Assembly (NCBI GenBank): GCA_900088475.1
Contig: FLMG01000350.1
Location: 60,608 to 124,607 of the forward strand
Direction of reading: 5' to 3'
DNA length: 64,000 bases
Source: Hyphochytrium catenoides
Lineage: Eukaryota > Sar > Hyphochytriomycetes > Hyphochytriales > Hyphochytriaceae
The notes under the pieces were generated by a model, which saw only the letters and a program-made list of their open reading frames with translations, ran no database searches and was not told where the DNA came from. Each line of letters starts with the position of its first letter. The stretch's first letter is position 1. The position numbers and the translations under genes were made by a program. This document shows, piece by piece, positions 37,664 to 48,719 of this stretch.

Positions 37664-38888
37664 ATGTTAATGGTTGAGAGTACAGTGGACATCCCAACTC
37701 CTACGGGACCTATGAGGGTTCACACCTTTGTCCCTGCCCTCCCAGGACAGTTTCCCGCTATAGCTGTGTACACAGAGATCTACCAAGTGACAGGACCCAT
37801 CAAGGTCTACATGCCATGAGCCTGCCTTTTGACCAAAGGCTAACGTGGATCCTCCCACATTAGAGAACATGCAGGCAGCTTGCGGGAGAGGGCTATATCG
37901 TTGCGAGTCCCGAGAGCTATCATGAATATGAGCCTCCAGGCACCGCCCTTGGTTTGCAACCATTTCTACACATTCTCAGCTGGAGCGTGAAATATGTTTA
38001 CTGTCGTGATTATGCAGCTTATGACGTCGAAGGGACTGACAGAGGGAATCGGTACAAAATTACAAAGCCTGTTGAAGATTTCGACGCGGATACTAAAAGT
38101 TTGTTTGCCTATTTCAAGACCTGCCCGCAGTGGAATGGAAGAATTGGCACTCTAGGTACATTGTGGTTCTCTTCGGTCTACTGCAAAGAGGCTCGCTAAG
38201 TGCGTGCTCGATAGGCATTTGTCTTGGAGGCCATTTGGCGGCTCGGGCTGCTTGCGAACCAGAAGTATCAGCTGGGTAAGTTCTGCGAAGAGCCAGAAGA
38301 GATGGGAGGTCCCCTTATACCTTTGTTCCGCTGATTGAGCTCCATTTCAGTGTGTTCTTCTTTGCGACAGATATTCACTCAAGAACTCTTGGCAAAGGAA
38401 AAAACGATAACACCCTTGAGAGGTTGAAGACGATGCCAGGTGGGTCATTTTTAGTCCGCTCTGCCTGGGGACAACGCTTTACACATATTTTTGCTTACAA
38501 GCCACACATATAGGAGAAGGGCTGTTTATATGGGGCAAGCAAGATAACCACATTCCTCGTGAAGGAAGAAAACTCATATATGAGACCCTCAGCAACGCAG
38601 AAGTCAACTTTGGTTGGGTTGAGGTTAATGCACAGGTAAAGCGAGGGGTCGAGCTGATTGAGTCCTGAGCACGTGATGAACTGAGTATACTGTTGTCTAT
38701 TGTTATATTCTCTTGGGCTGAAGCATGCGTTCACCCGAGATGAGGCCAGCAAAGGGAGATACGACCCGGCACTAGCCCGATGCTTAATGCAGCTCGCCTT
38801 AGAACTCTTTAGCAGAAGGTTGATTCTTGGACTTCCAGATCAACGAGGAGTGACAGGAACGTCTCTTGTGGGTCCATCTAGCCTCTAA
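37664..38888 (+). CDS. Dienelactone hydrolase family protein (Cys nucleophile)
   Basis: Six or so exons encode about 290 residues. ATG 37,664 (MLMVESTVDIPT) is chosen because the family's beta-strand start (VDIPTPTGPMRVHTFVP) follows at once. Further motifs are EGYIVASPESYHEYEPPG near 37,890, GICLGGHLAARAA across the junction at about 38,155-38,210 (nucleophile Cys), GKQDNHIP near 38,540 (Asp) and QHAFTRDEASKGRYDP near 38,730 (His). Together these give a Cys-Asp-His triad as in dienelactone hydrolases. Reading RTCRQLAGEG after the first intron confirms the splice. The TAA is at 38,886. The enzyme should hydrolyse a small lactone or ester, probably in the cytosol. The frame is open further upstream with many Arg and Ser residues, so a targeting extension cannot be ruled out. 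Confidence 0.9.
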
Positions 38889-39039
38889 GGCGGTTCATTG
38901 CCTACTCACAATAGTCCAGCAACTTCCTAGCTTTCCTTGGCTCCTTACCAATAGCCCCAGGAAAGCCAGAGGTAGCTGTTGATAGCAAGTGGCACTAGGT
39001 AGCCCACTGACCTTATAGTAATGGCTCGTACGCAAACCT

Positions 39040-39646
39040 ATGTACAGTGCTCCTGCCAGGAAGAGAATGATTCACATTCTCATCAAACCTCCTTTTCGTA
39101 CCAAGGAAGAGTCGTCCTTTCCCTACGTAGCCGCCAAAGAGATCCTCTACACTGCACGCCTGGGAAAAGCATGGAAGGCCAGGGCGATGATATCCCATCA
39201 TCAGACCGAAGATCACGGAGGGAAGAAAACGCGACTAGTTCTATCTAACTAGGACAGGAGAGAGTGAAAAGGCATCACCAGCAGAAAGACGAGAAGCATA
39301 CAAAGCTCTGATAGTTCTACAAGTTCTACAGTATGACATACAATCTGCGAATGAGAACCCCGATGAACAGCTCATTATTGTCGCATATCGGAAGAACTGC
39401 TTATTCCTGTGTTTACTGCCCAAGTCCTTTATTTAGCAGGGGATTCAACCCACAGATCATTTTTAGACAAATCCTTTTTGCCGCAATTTTATCTATTGTC
39501 AACTTTCTCATCGGCGACAACTTAGGGACCCGTTCACAGGTTGCCAGGAGTTGCTTGACAAGAATCTTCAGGCAAAGGCAAGGGGCACAGGTGAGAGGTG
39601 GATGTTGAACGCAAAGAAGGGGGTAACGGAGCTGGATGATGAGTGA
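39040..39646 (+). CDS. Small unassigned protein, two or three exons
   Basis: Three pieces look coding but their splicing is unsolved. From ATG 39,040 runs a basic stretch (RMIHILIKPPFRTKEES). From about 39,246 runs KASPAERREAYKALIVLQVL and DIQSANENPDEQLIIVA. After a TTAG acceptor near 39,528 comes CQELLDKNLQAKARGTGE, ending in GVTELDDE and TGA at 39,644. The last exon is the clearest. It could be a small soluble protein of about 150-170 residues. I do not recognise a family. Confidence 0.4.
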
Positions 39647-39927
39647 TGAACATGTGAAGCTCATCGGCAGTCAGGCTCATTAATCGGCTCCGGCCATAAC
39701 GCTGGAGGTCACACCAGAGAGGACATGCGTGTCCCTAAGTCCGACCGACCCGCATCGTGGCGGGCTCTAGTGTGAAGCTGTGCCAAGACTAAAGAGTCGA
39801 GAGCAAGCGATGAAGGGATCGAGGGTCAGGTGCCCTCCAATGGCACTGTAATGCGTCAAACAGCAACAAAGGCTGCCTCACAAGAGACTGCCTATTCGTA
39901 GTCCTATCTTCTGTTACAATTGCTGCC

Positions 39928-41869
39928 ATGACAGGCCCTAATGACGTTGTAGAAGCACTCTTTACCGCAGCTAAGCTTGGGCGATCGGACATCATCAGGT
40001 AAATAGTAGGCTTCTAAATGGTGAGTGATTTTATCGTCAACAGCTCGTCTCTTGTCATCTCTATTCAACAGGTCCTTGGTAGCGGAAGGTGGGGCAGAAC
40101 CGAACTTTGTGCGAGGTGACGATGGTTCAACAGCTCTGCATGTAGCAGTTGCTTATAAGGTTCGTTCATCCAAGGCAAGGAAATCAAAAGCTCACACTAA
40201 CCTTAAACCGTCAGAATGTGGATGCTATTAGGACTTTGTTGAAGCTAGGCGCTAAGTTGACCATTCGGGGAACAGGCGGTAAAGTAAAGCTGTTGAGCCC
40301 TATCGAGCTTGCCAAGCAGCAAGATGAGAAGATCTATTATACCTTCATCTCTGAAGCCATACAAGCTTTGGCTAGGGATGAGGTTGACACATTGGCTGAG
40401 ATGCTTGATGCTGGTTTAGATGCCAACTGCACAGATCAGTCACCTGAAAAGAATTCTCTGCTTCACTGGGCAACCTCTTTTGGCAGTGCGAACTGTGTAA
40501 GTCTCCTTGTTCAGCATGCTGGAGACGTCAATCAACGCAACGCGTTGGGCGCGACTCCTCTGCATGAAGCCTCTCTATCAAATAGAGCAGATGTGGTTAA
40601 AACTCTTCTGAAGAGCGAGGTCCCTGCAAATCTGACTATACAGGCTGAGAAGGGTCCAGCAGCCGGGAAGACTCCGCTTGAAGTTGCGTCTAGCGAAGAA
40701 GTTCGAAAGCTGCTTTCTCTTGGCACACCTGTTGCAGACAGTCAAGATGGCAAGGGGACAGCCTCCTTGGACCCCTACCGCAAAGACAGCAATTCAAATA
40801 GATTTATGGATAATGGCTTGAGCGTGTCCAACAAAGGTAATGAACTGATCGCGACCTCAAGGAACGATGAAATGTTGGAGGAACAACCCAAAACAGCGAA
40901 ATATAGCTCTGCAGAGGAGCGGGAAATGCTTATTACCCAGCTGAAAGCCACCATCGAGACACTGTTAGAAGATAGAAGAACCATGGAGGAGATGCTAGAG
41001 GGCAAAGCTGTTATAGAACACATCCGAGCGCTTAGACAGGTATACTCAAGCTCACCTTGCTTCGGTAGCGTGATGAATCTCTTATTGTTGTTGTCGGGGC
41101 AAGGATTGCAGAACGTTGCGCGAGCAGGTCAGTTACATGGAAAGCCTGATAGCTCAAAGGGATGAACAGATAGCGACGATCGTATCGGAGAGGGACGGTT
41201 GGAAGGACAGATTTGATGAAAAGTGCAGGGTTTTGGAGGTAAGACACCGCATCTGTAAATTAGTCTCATGGACCTCACGCACCTCTCTCACGACAAACCC
41301 AGGAATTGAAGATGTCTCGCCGGGGAATTGAGGACGCACTGAGTCTAGCACATTCACAAATCAATGTAAGGATTTTATGGCATAAATTCGCGGAAACTTG
41401 TTCGGGTCCATGATAGCCTTGTTACTAACAGTGGTACTTCTTGCTCGCTTAGGCGCAACAGATTCTTTTGGCAGGTCAGGAAGCTAAGATTAGGACCCTA
41501 ACGCACAAACATGAACGGCAGCAGGAAGCAGATACTCCGGCTTTTGTGCCCAAGAACGCGAGTTTGCAGCCGAATGCGGGCTTATCGGCCTCAAAGACCG
41601 CCGGGGGCTTGGCATTTGACTTATCAGCAACTCAAACACACCATCGACCACCTTCCGACGACGAGAATAGTACGAAGGTCACCTCATCCTCGACAAGACC
41701 TTCACAGACCCTTGCAGTAGAACCCCAAAAGGTTCAAGTGCAGCCTTCCAGGAATGGCGAACGGCCAGAGGGGAAGCCGTTCTGGTCCCTGTTCTCGTGG
41801 CTATGGCCATTTGACTCTGAACACGACGAAGAGAGTGATGATGAGGACTATACAGAAGACGTGGTCTGA
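39928..41869 (+). CDS. Ankyrin-repeat, coiled-coil protein
   Basis: The gene runs from ATG 39,928 (MTGPNDVVEALFTAAKLG) to TGA 41,867, about 530 residues. Ankyrin units read STALHVAVAYK, NVDAIRTLLKLGAKL, NSLLHWATSFGSANCVSLLV and GATPLHEASLSNRADVVKTLL, covering about residues 5-220. A polar linker follows, then a coiled coil (ITQLKATIETLLEDRRTMEE near 40,930 through IAQRDEQIATIVSERDGWKD near 41,150). The tail is disordered, with PFWSLFSWLWPF near 41,785 just before an acidic C-terminus (EESDDEDYTED). The short Trp/Phe patch could be a membrane-associating or binding motif (inference). The layout suggests a protein-interaction adaptor. No enzyme domain is present. Confidence 0.88.
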
Positions 41870-42068
41870 CAGAGGAGCTTCCTATTTATCAGCTTCTTTC
41901 CGTTATGACGGAGATAACACAAGGAGAGGAATGCTATGTATACCAAGAAAGAAAGTGCCACATTGATCTATTCTAACGAGAAAATAAGGTTACTCTGTAC
42001 AGATGAGTTAGAAGCTTGTGTTTCACTGCTATGCAAGTCATTATTGCCACTTGCATCCTGTTTGTGGA

Positions 42069-42575
42069 TTAGCTTTCCATCACCGTTGTTTCATGCTTTT
42101 CTTCCAGACTGAGATCCTTTGCCTTCGTGGTTACAGCCTCTGTAACGATATGCAGTTCTCCACTTGCTTTGGCTTTTTCCAAGAAGGCCTTCTTCACCCT
42201 CGCCCATCTCTGGTAGGGGCATTCTGGAATCCGGAATTCTAGCTTGGCTTGTGCCCGTTGGTGTACGTTTACTAAAAAGCATAAACACCATGCCTCCTTC
42301 TGAGGGCATTTCAGGTTTATCTGGACAAGCTCGATCGTAAGCTTGTCCAGAAACTCTTCTACACATTGTGGCTTTACATCCGTGTTAGGATCCGTCACTT
42401 TCTTCAGGCAGCATTTGAGTTTCTCCGCTAACTGGCAGACCAACTTGTTGTGACACTCTGTAGAGATCTCCACTCCTGGAGGAGCTGGGATCTGCGCACA
42501 GGCTTCATCCCTGGCAGCTGCCAAATCTGCCTTCAACTTTTGCTCGCAGTGATCTCCAGAATCCTTGCTTGCCAT
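42069..42575 (-). CDS. Hypothetical Cys-rich 168-residue protein
   Basis: This is a single uninterrupted frame from ATG 42,575 (MASKDSGDHCEQKLKAD) to TAA 42,069. It has about ten cysteines, spaced in pairs with helical sequence between (CHNKLVCQLAEKLKCCLKK, then CVEEFLDKL and later WCLCF). This recalls helical-hairpin twin-Cys proteins, but the spacing does not match a family that I can name. There is no signal peptide or membrane segment. It is convergent with the ankyrin gene, with stop codons about 200 bp apart. A short retained intron in the middle (KEAWCLCFLVNV region) cannot be excluded. Confidence 0.6.
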   Translation of the reverse strand: MASKDSGDHCEQKLKADLAAARDEACAQIPAPPGVEISTECHNKLVCQLAEKLKCCLKKVTDPNTDVKPQCVEEFLDKLTIELVQINLKCPQKEAWCLCFLVNVHQRAQAKLEFRIPECPYQRWARVKKAFLEKAKASGELHIVTEAVTTKAKDLSLEEKHETTVMES

Positions 42576-42579
42576 CCTC

Positions 42580-45500
42580 GCTTATTAAGACTCGGAGTGA
42601 TTTAGCCGCCAAAGGTTTATTGACCCCAGCCGCAAGCGTCAGAAGGTGATCCTTTCTCCGCAGATAGCCATCCAAGAGCTTCGTTTCAGTACATCAGGGA
42701 GAAAAGGTAGGCTCTTTGCTTTTTCACTTAGTAATGGTAAGAGACAAAGTCACTTCAACCGTACACTTCGCGCGCTCCAGAACGAGGCCAAAGCGTGTTC
42801 TGAACGTCGTTCTTAACAACCAACCAGCTGCTTGTCTCTGTGATTCTTGTTGACAATCCAACTATGAAACGTCAATAGCAAACCCTGCAGATGAACCTCG
42901 GGTGTATGACTCTTTGAGCTTTGACGTTCGCACAAATGCGCTGAGGGATGAGGCAACGCGGGCTCGAACGGCTGGCTCTTTGCCGTCAGATTGTTCTTCC
43001 TTTCGCCCACGTTCCGTTCAGGTCGATAAGGTTCTCCACCTTTCCTTTGTCTTTGTTGACTTTTTGACTGCAGAGACAGAGACGCAGCCCACTTTCCAGC
43101 GTCATGAGGAACTGTGGAGCGCGAGAGAGGGAGAGAGAGAGAGTTTAGTTCAGAGCTAATGATAGGAAGACAAGGAGGAGAGAGATCGAGCGAGCGAGAG
43201 ACAGAGAGGAAGGACCTTTACCACCTTTCATACAAAAAGCCCGCCCGAACAACAACGAAGATACAGAGAGAGACTGGGGAAGACAGAGAAGGTGAGAGAC
43301 AGAGCGCGTGTGATAGAAAGGAGGTTCAGGAAGAGGAGTTTGAGGTGGACGAGATGTAGGGTGCAGTTATAAGTATTGTGTTAGAGGACACAGGACCCTG
43401 CTCAGTCTTGCTATTACGGAGTTCTCATTGGCTTATCCCAGGTAAAGAGGATTGCGCCTTCCCACCTTCAGCTCCGCTAAAGCTTTCCAGTTTCTTTGTA
43501 GTTCGATGCCTGCCCCTTCTTTTCTGCCCCATTCACCCACTAACTGCCGATAGTTAAAGCTTTAGTCCGCTGTTCCATTATTACCCACCCACGCCTGGCA
43601 GCAGAAAAAGTGTACTTTTCGCAAAGTCAAAAAAACTTTACATTCAATTCAAGTCTCTGTTTCCTTTATTTAGTCCAATACTTATTTATATCCACTCCAA
43701 TTAGATGGATTCTGAATGTACCCAACATAGATGTCAGAAGCATACACATACAGACAGCACGTACTGTACAGTACTTGAATGAGAGGGTTGGCACGTTGGC
43801 AATGTTTATTTAGGATAATATACGGTTTGATTAAGAGTATCCTTGCCCATCCTTGAGCGCAATCTATAAGTACTGCCTACGTTAGGGCGAAGTAACTTTC
43901 CATTCTCCTGAAGGTTTTCTTGCATCTCTTCCTGTTCCGTACAGTAGCTTTTGTATAATAACCTACGTACTGTGTATTTAGAAGTGGAATGTGTGATTTT
44001 CTAGCTTTTCTCACTCTCTGTCAATTACTGTACAGTAGAACGCCATGGCCTTGGCGCATTGAACAACTACGGACTACAGCTGAATACAAGTCAGAGGTGG
44101 TCAGCACCACTGTTGACCAAAGTTGACAGCACTTATTCGGGTTGTGTGCATCAGACCAAGAACCAGTCTGCGATAGGCCGATAGTGTGACTCCTCTCCTT
44201 CACCTTCCTCATCCTCCAAACACGTCTCGCGCTAGGTGTTTGTCTATGCAGTCCAAGCTTCAAGTCCCCTCACAGCCTGAATAATTATCACAAACTATAC
44301 TCCTAGCCTTATAAGGACCTCTTCTTCTCAATAACGTAGAACTATCTTCCTTGTAAGGAGTACCCGCACAGCAGCTTTCTACAGACTCCCATAAGCTCAT
44401 CAGACCGTCCCCTCCTTATTTTATCAGTCTCCATCATCAGGTAGAACTCGAGTTCTATCACGCATCAGGCATCAGGGAATGCTGATGAGAGAGAATCCTC
44501 GTGGGTTCTGTTCTTCTTTATATCGACGTTACCGTCCCTTTAAGTGGATGGCAATGACGGCACTCTCATCTCTGCCACAGGATGCACCGCATCTGAGCCT
44601 CAAGGTAGCTTGCAAGCATCATAGTAAAAGGCGCAGCGCCACAACTAGGATCTTCTCCCTTTTCTCCTCCAAATAGTGCACTAATCTGAGTCTTCGGGGT
44701 ATCTAATCCTCAGATTCAAATTCTACTTTCTACGCGGTGTTCGTCTGACGTGTGGTAAGCAAACACAGTTGCTACCAGCACATGTTTTGCCAGCTCTGCA
44801 GTTGACTGTCATCTGTTGCTGCCAGCGGTCTCTAGGCTCTGGGCAGGAGATGATGCAGCTGGAGAACTACAGAGTCAATGAACTGACTTGCGGCATGACT
44901 ACTATCACTCCTGAGGACTATAATCATGGCTCACGAGAATAAACAGCATGCCAAAGCGATTCAGCAGCTTCTGAGAGAACATTTTGCTTTAATGGCTAAA
45001 TGCACAGAGCAGCTGATATAGATACTATCCGGGGAAGTAAACTAGATTTCAGGCTGCATCTTCTCCTTATCTGAAGATTCTCGCTGACGTCTTTTGAAAG
45101 CCCTGCATGTCCAAGCTGAAAGTAGGATGAAGTACAGCCAAAGCAGGGAACTCTTGACAGCTCCGTAGGTTTACAAATGCTACGGGACATGATGTTCCTT
45201 GCGAGAATATGTCCGATACAACCTACTTGAGGGACGACTTCATGTCCTAAGAGCTAAAACGACGGACGAGAGTCGTGTTCATTCAGAACTTATGTAAAGT
45301 GGCTGAGTTGCACTGTATCTCTGTCTTAGATAAGTTCTCATCTATCAAGCTAAATGTACCAGGATTATAGATGCCTAGTTCCGGTGATCGCGTGATGGTT
45401 CTAAAAACCCTGGGATGCGGCTGCAAAGCCAGGTCATTCAAACGGCATATCGACCAACACGCTAGAGCGCTGTCATAGGGGACGCGCCGTGGAAACACCT

Positions 45501-45590
45501 ACTTCTGCGGGGATCATTACCTTGACGACATTTCTCTAGATTAACCTATTAGGTGGCCTCCTAACAAAATAACGGGGTAATTGCCAACAC
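42580..45590. other. Low-complexity spacer without a supported gene
   Basis: The + strand is strongly purine-rich at about 43,100-43,330 (GAGAGAG runs). Two copies of the palindrome TACTGTACAGTA occur at 43,762-43,773 and 44,026-44,037, with a partial copy near 43,938. Short open frames (for example 44,479, 44,996 and 45,283) show no motifs and are not called. Confidence 0.5.
43100..43330. repeat. GA-rich low-complexity tract
   Basis: This purine-rich stretch contains runs of GAGAGA and GACAGAGAG. It is the complement of the CT-rich tracts seen elsewhere in the window. It lies about 530 bp upstream of the 168-residue minus-strand gene, so on that gene's sense strand it reads as a CT-rich tract. 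Confidence 0.7.
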
Positions 45591-45594
45591 CAGC

Positions 45595-47492
45595 TTAAGC
45601 TTTCATCATTTCTTCGACCGTAGCGAGAGCGCTCCACGCCAATCCGTGAAGATGGTAACCACCTTCGAGAACAAAAACTGCCCGACCTTGACAATGTTCG
45701 GCAGCCGTGGCCAAGAGCTGGGACGTCACCTGACGGTAGTCTGCCTCTGTTATATGCAGAGAAGACAGTGCGTCGGAGTAATGGGCATCATAACCTTAAA
45801 AGTGACAGATACCCTGAGTGTACGACCTTTATAACATCTCCTCGCGTTCCTACCTGCAGACACCATAAGCAGATCAGGATTGAAAGCTTCTATAGCGGGA
45901 ATAATCTGCGAAGCGTAAGCTTCTAAGAACTCAGCCGAGCCAGAGCCGCTAGCCAGCTCTACATTTAAGATCTGACCATGTTCACCGCTATCTTCTGGCT
46001 TGCCTAGTAGGAAATTACATTTAGCAAAATATGTTATCACCTCAGTCCTAAGGAAAGTGTATGTACCTGTTCCTGGGAAAAAGTATGGTCCTTCATGAGT
46101 GGACACATACATCGTATCTGAGTCGTCCCACGATGAGTTCTGCGTACCATTACCTGGGTGAAATGCTAATGAGTATATCCTTCCACGCCCAACCAAAAGA
46201 TGTCACGAAACGGTCCCCGACTCACCATGGTGAACGTCCTAAAGAGGAGGAAAAAGTAGGTTAGACCTCTTTACCGTGCGGGCAGTAATAGTAGGACGGC
46301 CTACCCAATCCACGATAGCGATTTTTTTGGCTTCCCACTTCTTCCTGGCGTATGCTGCACCAATGGCGACCTAATTTTTGGCACACTATGAACTACTCAT
46401 GTCAGATCGATTAGCACAGCAAACTGCTCCCCTCACGTTGTTGAAAAAGCAAAACCCCATCGCGCGGTCTTTCTCAGCATGATGACCCTAGGATATGTAA
46501 GACGTCAGGAACATGTAGTCCGCGATACCCTCCTCGTATTCCCTCACCGGTGGTCTTACAGCAGCAAAAGAGTTCTTGAATTGCCCCTTAAAGACCAAGT
46601 CGATAGCGGTGATAACACAGCCTGCAGCAGCAATTGCGGCTCTTCCTTACGCGCAAGGCAACAGGGCACAGGACGTAAGAAGTTAGGATGTTGGATGACG
46701 TAACGTCTGCAGTTCGAAGCGAGGAAGCCTACCTGTCCCTGGGCCTACGGCAGTATCGAAGTCTATATGAACACATTCTGAGAAACATGTGGGTATATCA
46801 TCTATCACGTCATGCCCTAGATATCTATATAAATAGGAGGCCATATACTCTTGACTCACTGTTCGTTGTATCCGCCTCTTCAAACATGTGGCGTAGCTGG
46901 TTGATGTAACGTCTGTCATGTACTAGCTCCAGCATCTCTTTCGTGGAAAGCGCCTTACTTCAGTAACTACGTGAGAACTCTTGTCCCGAGAGTAATCATT
47001 GCTTACCCCACGAAGCTGGTATTCCCTCCACGAACGAGACGTTGCTTGAGGAACCATGATGCTCTATCAGAAGGTTAAGCACTGCTCGTAACCGCTCAGG
47101 TCGCTCCACATGGCCGTTGCCCTAATAAATGTAGCGATGGCCGGGTGGTAAAAGAAACAAGTGAGGTTGATGAAAACAGGTCAGGCAGCGAAGTGGTACC
47201 TCCTCACCATATCATGCAGCAGACAGTCAGGATGTGATACTACGCCAGTTGTCCCGTGGAATCTAGGACTATTGGCGGCGCCTTTGGCTGCAACACCAGT
47301 GTAACAGCGTCGAATGCATGATGATGGGGGACTTGAGCCCGTTACTCGTCTGGACGACTGTAGGACCAGGCCGCAAGCTAAGTTGTTGCCAACCGGAGAA
47401 AGCTCTTTCGGGGAGAGTAGCGCTGTCACTCCTCCAAAACCCGAGCAGTGCCTTATTAATGCCCCAAAAGCAGCACCCGGAAGGGGATACAT
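45595..47492 (-). CDS. Class II-type histone deacetylase with N-terminal presequence
   Basis: About nine exons run from ATG 47,492 (MYPLPGAAFGAL) to TAA 45,595, encoding about 430 residues. Class II HDAC motifs occur in order: HVERPERLRAVLNLL near 47,090, IDFDTAVGPGTGRAA, AAVRPPGHHAEKDRAMGFCF near 46,460, IAIVDWDVHHGNGTQ near 46,310-46,150, SAGYDAHYSDALSS near 45,770 and VLEGGYHLHGLAWSA near 45,670. The zinc ligands (Asp and His of DVHHG, Asp of GYDAH) and the HH pair are kept, so it should be active. The first 80 or so residues are Arg/Ser/Ala-rich with a single acidic residue, like a mitochondrial or plastid presequence. Organelle-targeted deacetylases such as plant HDA14 are known. Targeting here is inferred. 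Confidence 0.9.
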
Positions 47493-47499
47493 TGTTACG

Positions 47500-48719
47500 A
47501 AACAAATGCAGTCTTCCAGAGCACTGCCAGAAACTCTTTTCTTTGGCTCTTTTAGAAGATGCAGGTTAGTGCGTATGCTGGGTGCCGCTGTCCCTTTGGC
47601 TGATCAAAGAAGTAACTGTACGAGTAGCAGTGCAGTGCGGCCTCTACAACTGACTCTTGTTCCTATCACTCAGCACAAGCAGGAGAGCCATAGAGTGCAC
47701 TAGCTGACCAGAGCTGCTCAATCATTCTGCTTCCCTACTTATTGTTACATTTATGCGTCCTCTACTGCCTAAGATCTCTTTCTTGCTCTTCCTCTCCTAG
47801 TCGCCCCCGGACCCTCTCTTGACCAACTCTGTCTCTTCGCACCCCACCCTTTCTCTCTCCCGCTCTGTCTCTCTGGTGTCTCTCTCTCTTTCTGTCATTC
47901 TTACAGCAGCAAGTCAGCCTTTAGGTAGTTGCTCTTGTAATAAAACGTAAGATTTCTAGGAAAGACCTGTAGCTGTAGAAAGATCCATCATTGTTTCAAG
48001 AACAATGTCAGCATCATTTCAAGAAGATGCCGCGAAGGGAATATTTCGAGAATTGAACCCTCTCCAGCAGTTCTTGAGTCCTAGTTCCAGAATGTTGCAT
48101 GAAAGATTCTATAACGGTTGTTTTCAATGTTGCCAGAATGCTGTAACGGTATGTGAGAGGGTGGGGTCCTGTGCTAGAGACAGTGAGGAGAGATGTGCGA
48201 GACAGAACGCACACTCTATCTAGCCGTTGGCTAAGGAAAGTGGGTTTGAGAAGCATCTGAGATATTAACACAGACACTGGGTAAATTCAAGGCTCGAGTG
48301 AGGGATGACTGCATGCGTTTGGTGAATTGAAAGAGTTCCTTGTGTACCATCAGCATGGATGCTACCCCTCTTCTCTGGGAGGGCTGCCTGCAAGAAGCAA
48401 GAAGAACCTTTTTTCCTCGACCTTTGTTATCTCGACTGTTCGCAGCTTGGGAAGGGCGAGAGGAAAGATGATGGTTCCTTCTTGCAGTCCCTTCTCATCC
48501 CACAACCTAAATAGAGGACATGGAAGACGTAGATAAGAAACAAGGGTGCACTTTCGAGCGCAACAGGAAGCCATTGAACTCTCGAGGAGACTGTGCTCTA
48601 TGAGCTTCGTGGCCCAGACGAACAAAGGGAAAGCTTGAGTTGACTCTCACTATTGAATTGTCGAGCAATCGAGCAGATAACAGTGTAGTAAACCTTACGG
48701 TGAATACTTTCTCCTGACC
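47500..48719. other. Divergent promoter spacer between the deacetylase and dioxygenase genes
   Basis: A 1.2 kb spacer separates divergent genes. A CT-rich tract at about 47,800-47,900 (TCTCTCTCTTTCTG runs) is the only strong feature. Frames near 48,005-48,625 on both strands have no recognisable content. Confidence 0.5.

Noticed and set aside
39120-39260. Possible 15-bp ultra-short intron (GTTCTATCTAACTAG) joining two frames
   Set aside because: Removing it does not restore the required frame, and all other introns here are about 45 bp or longer.
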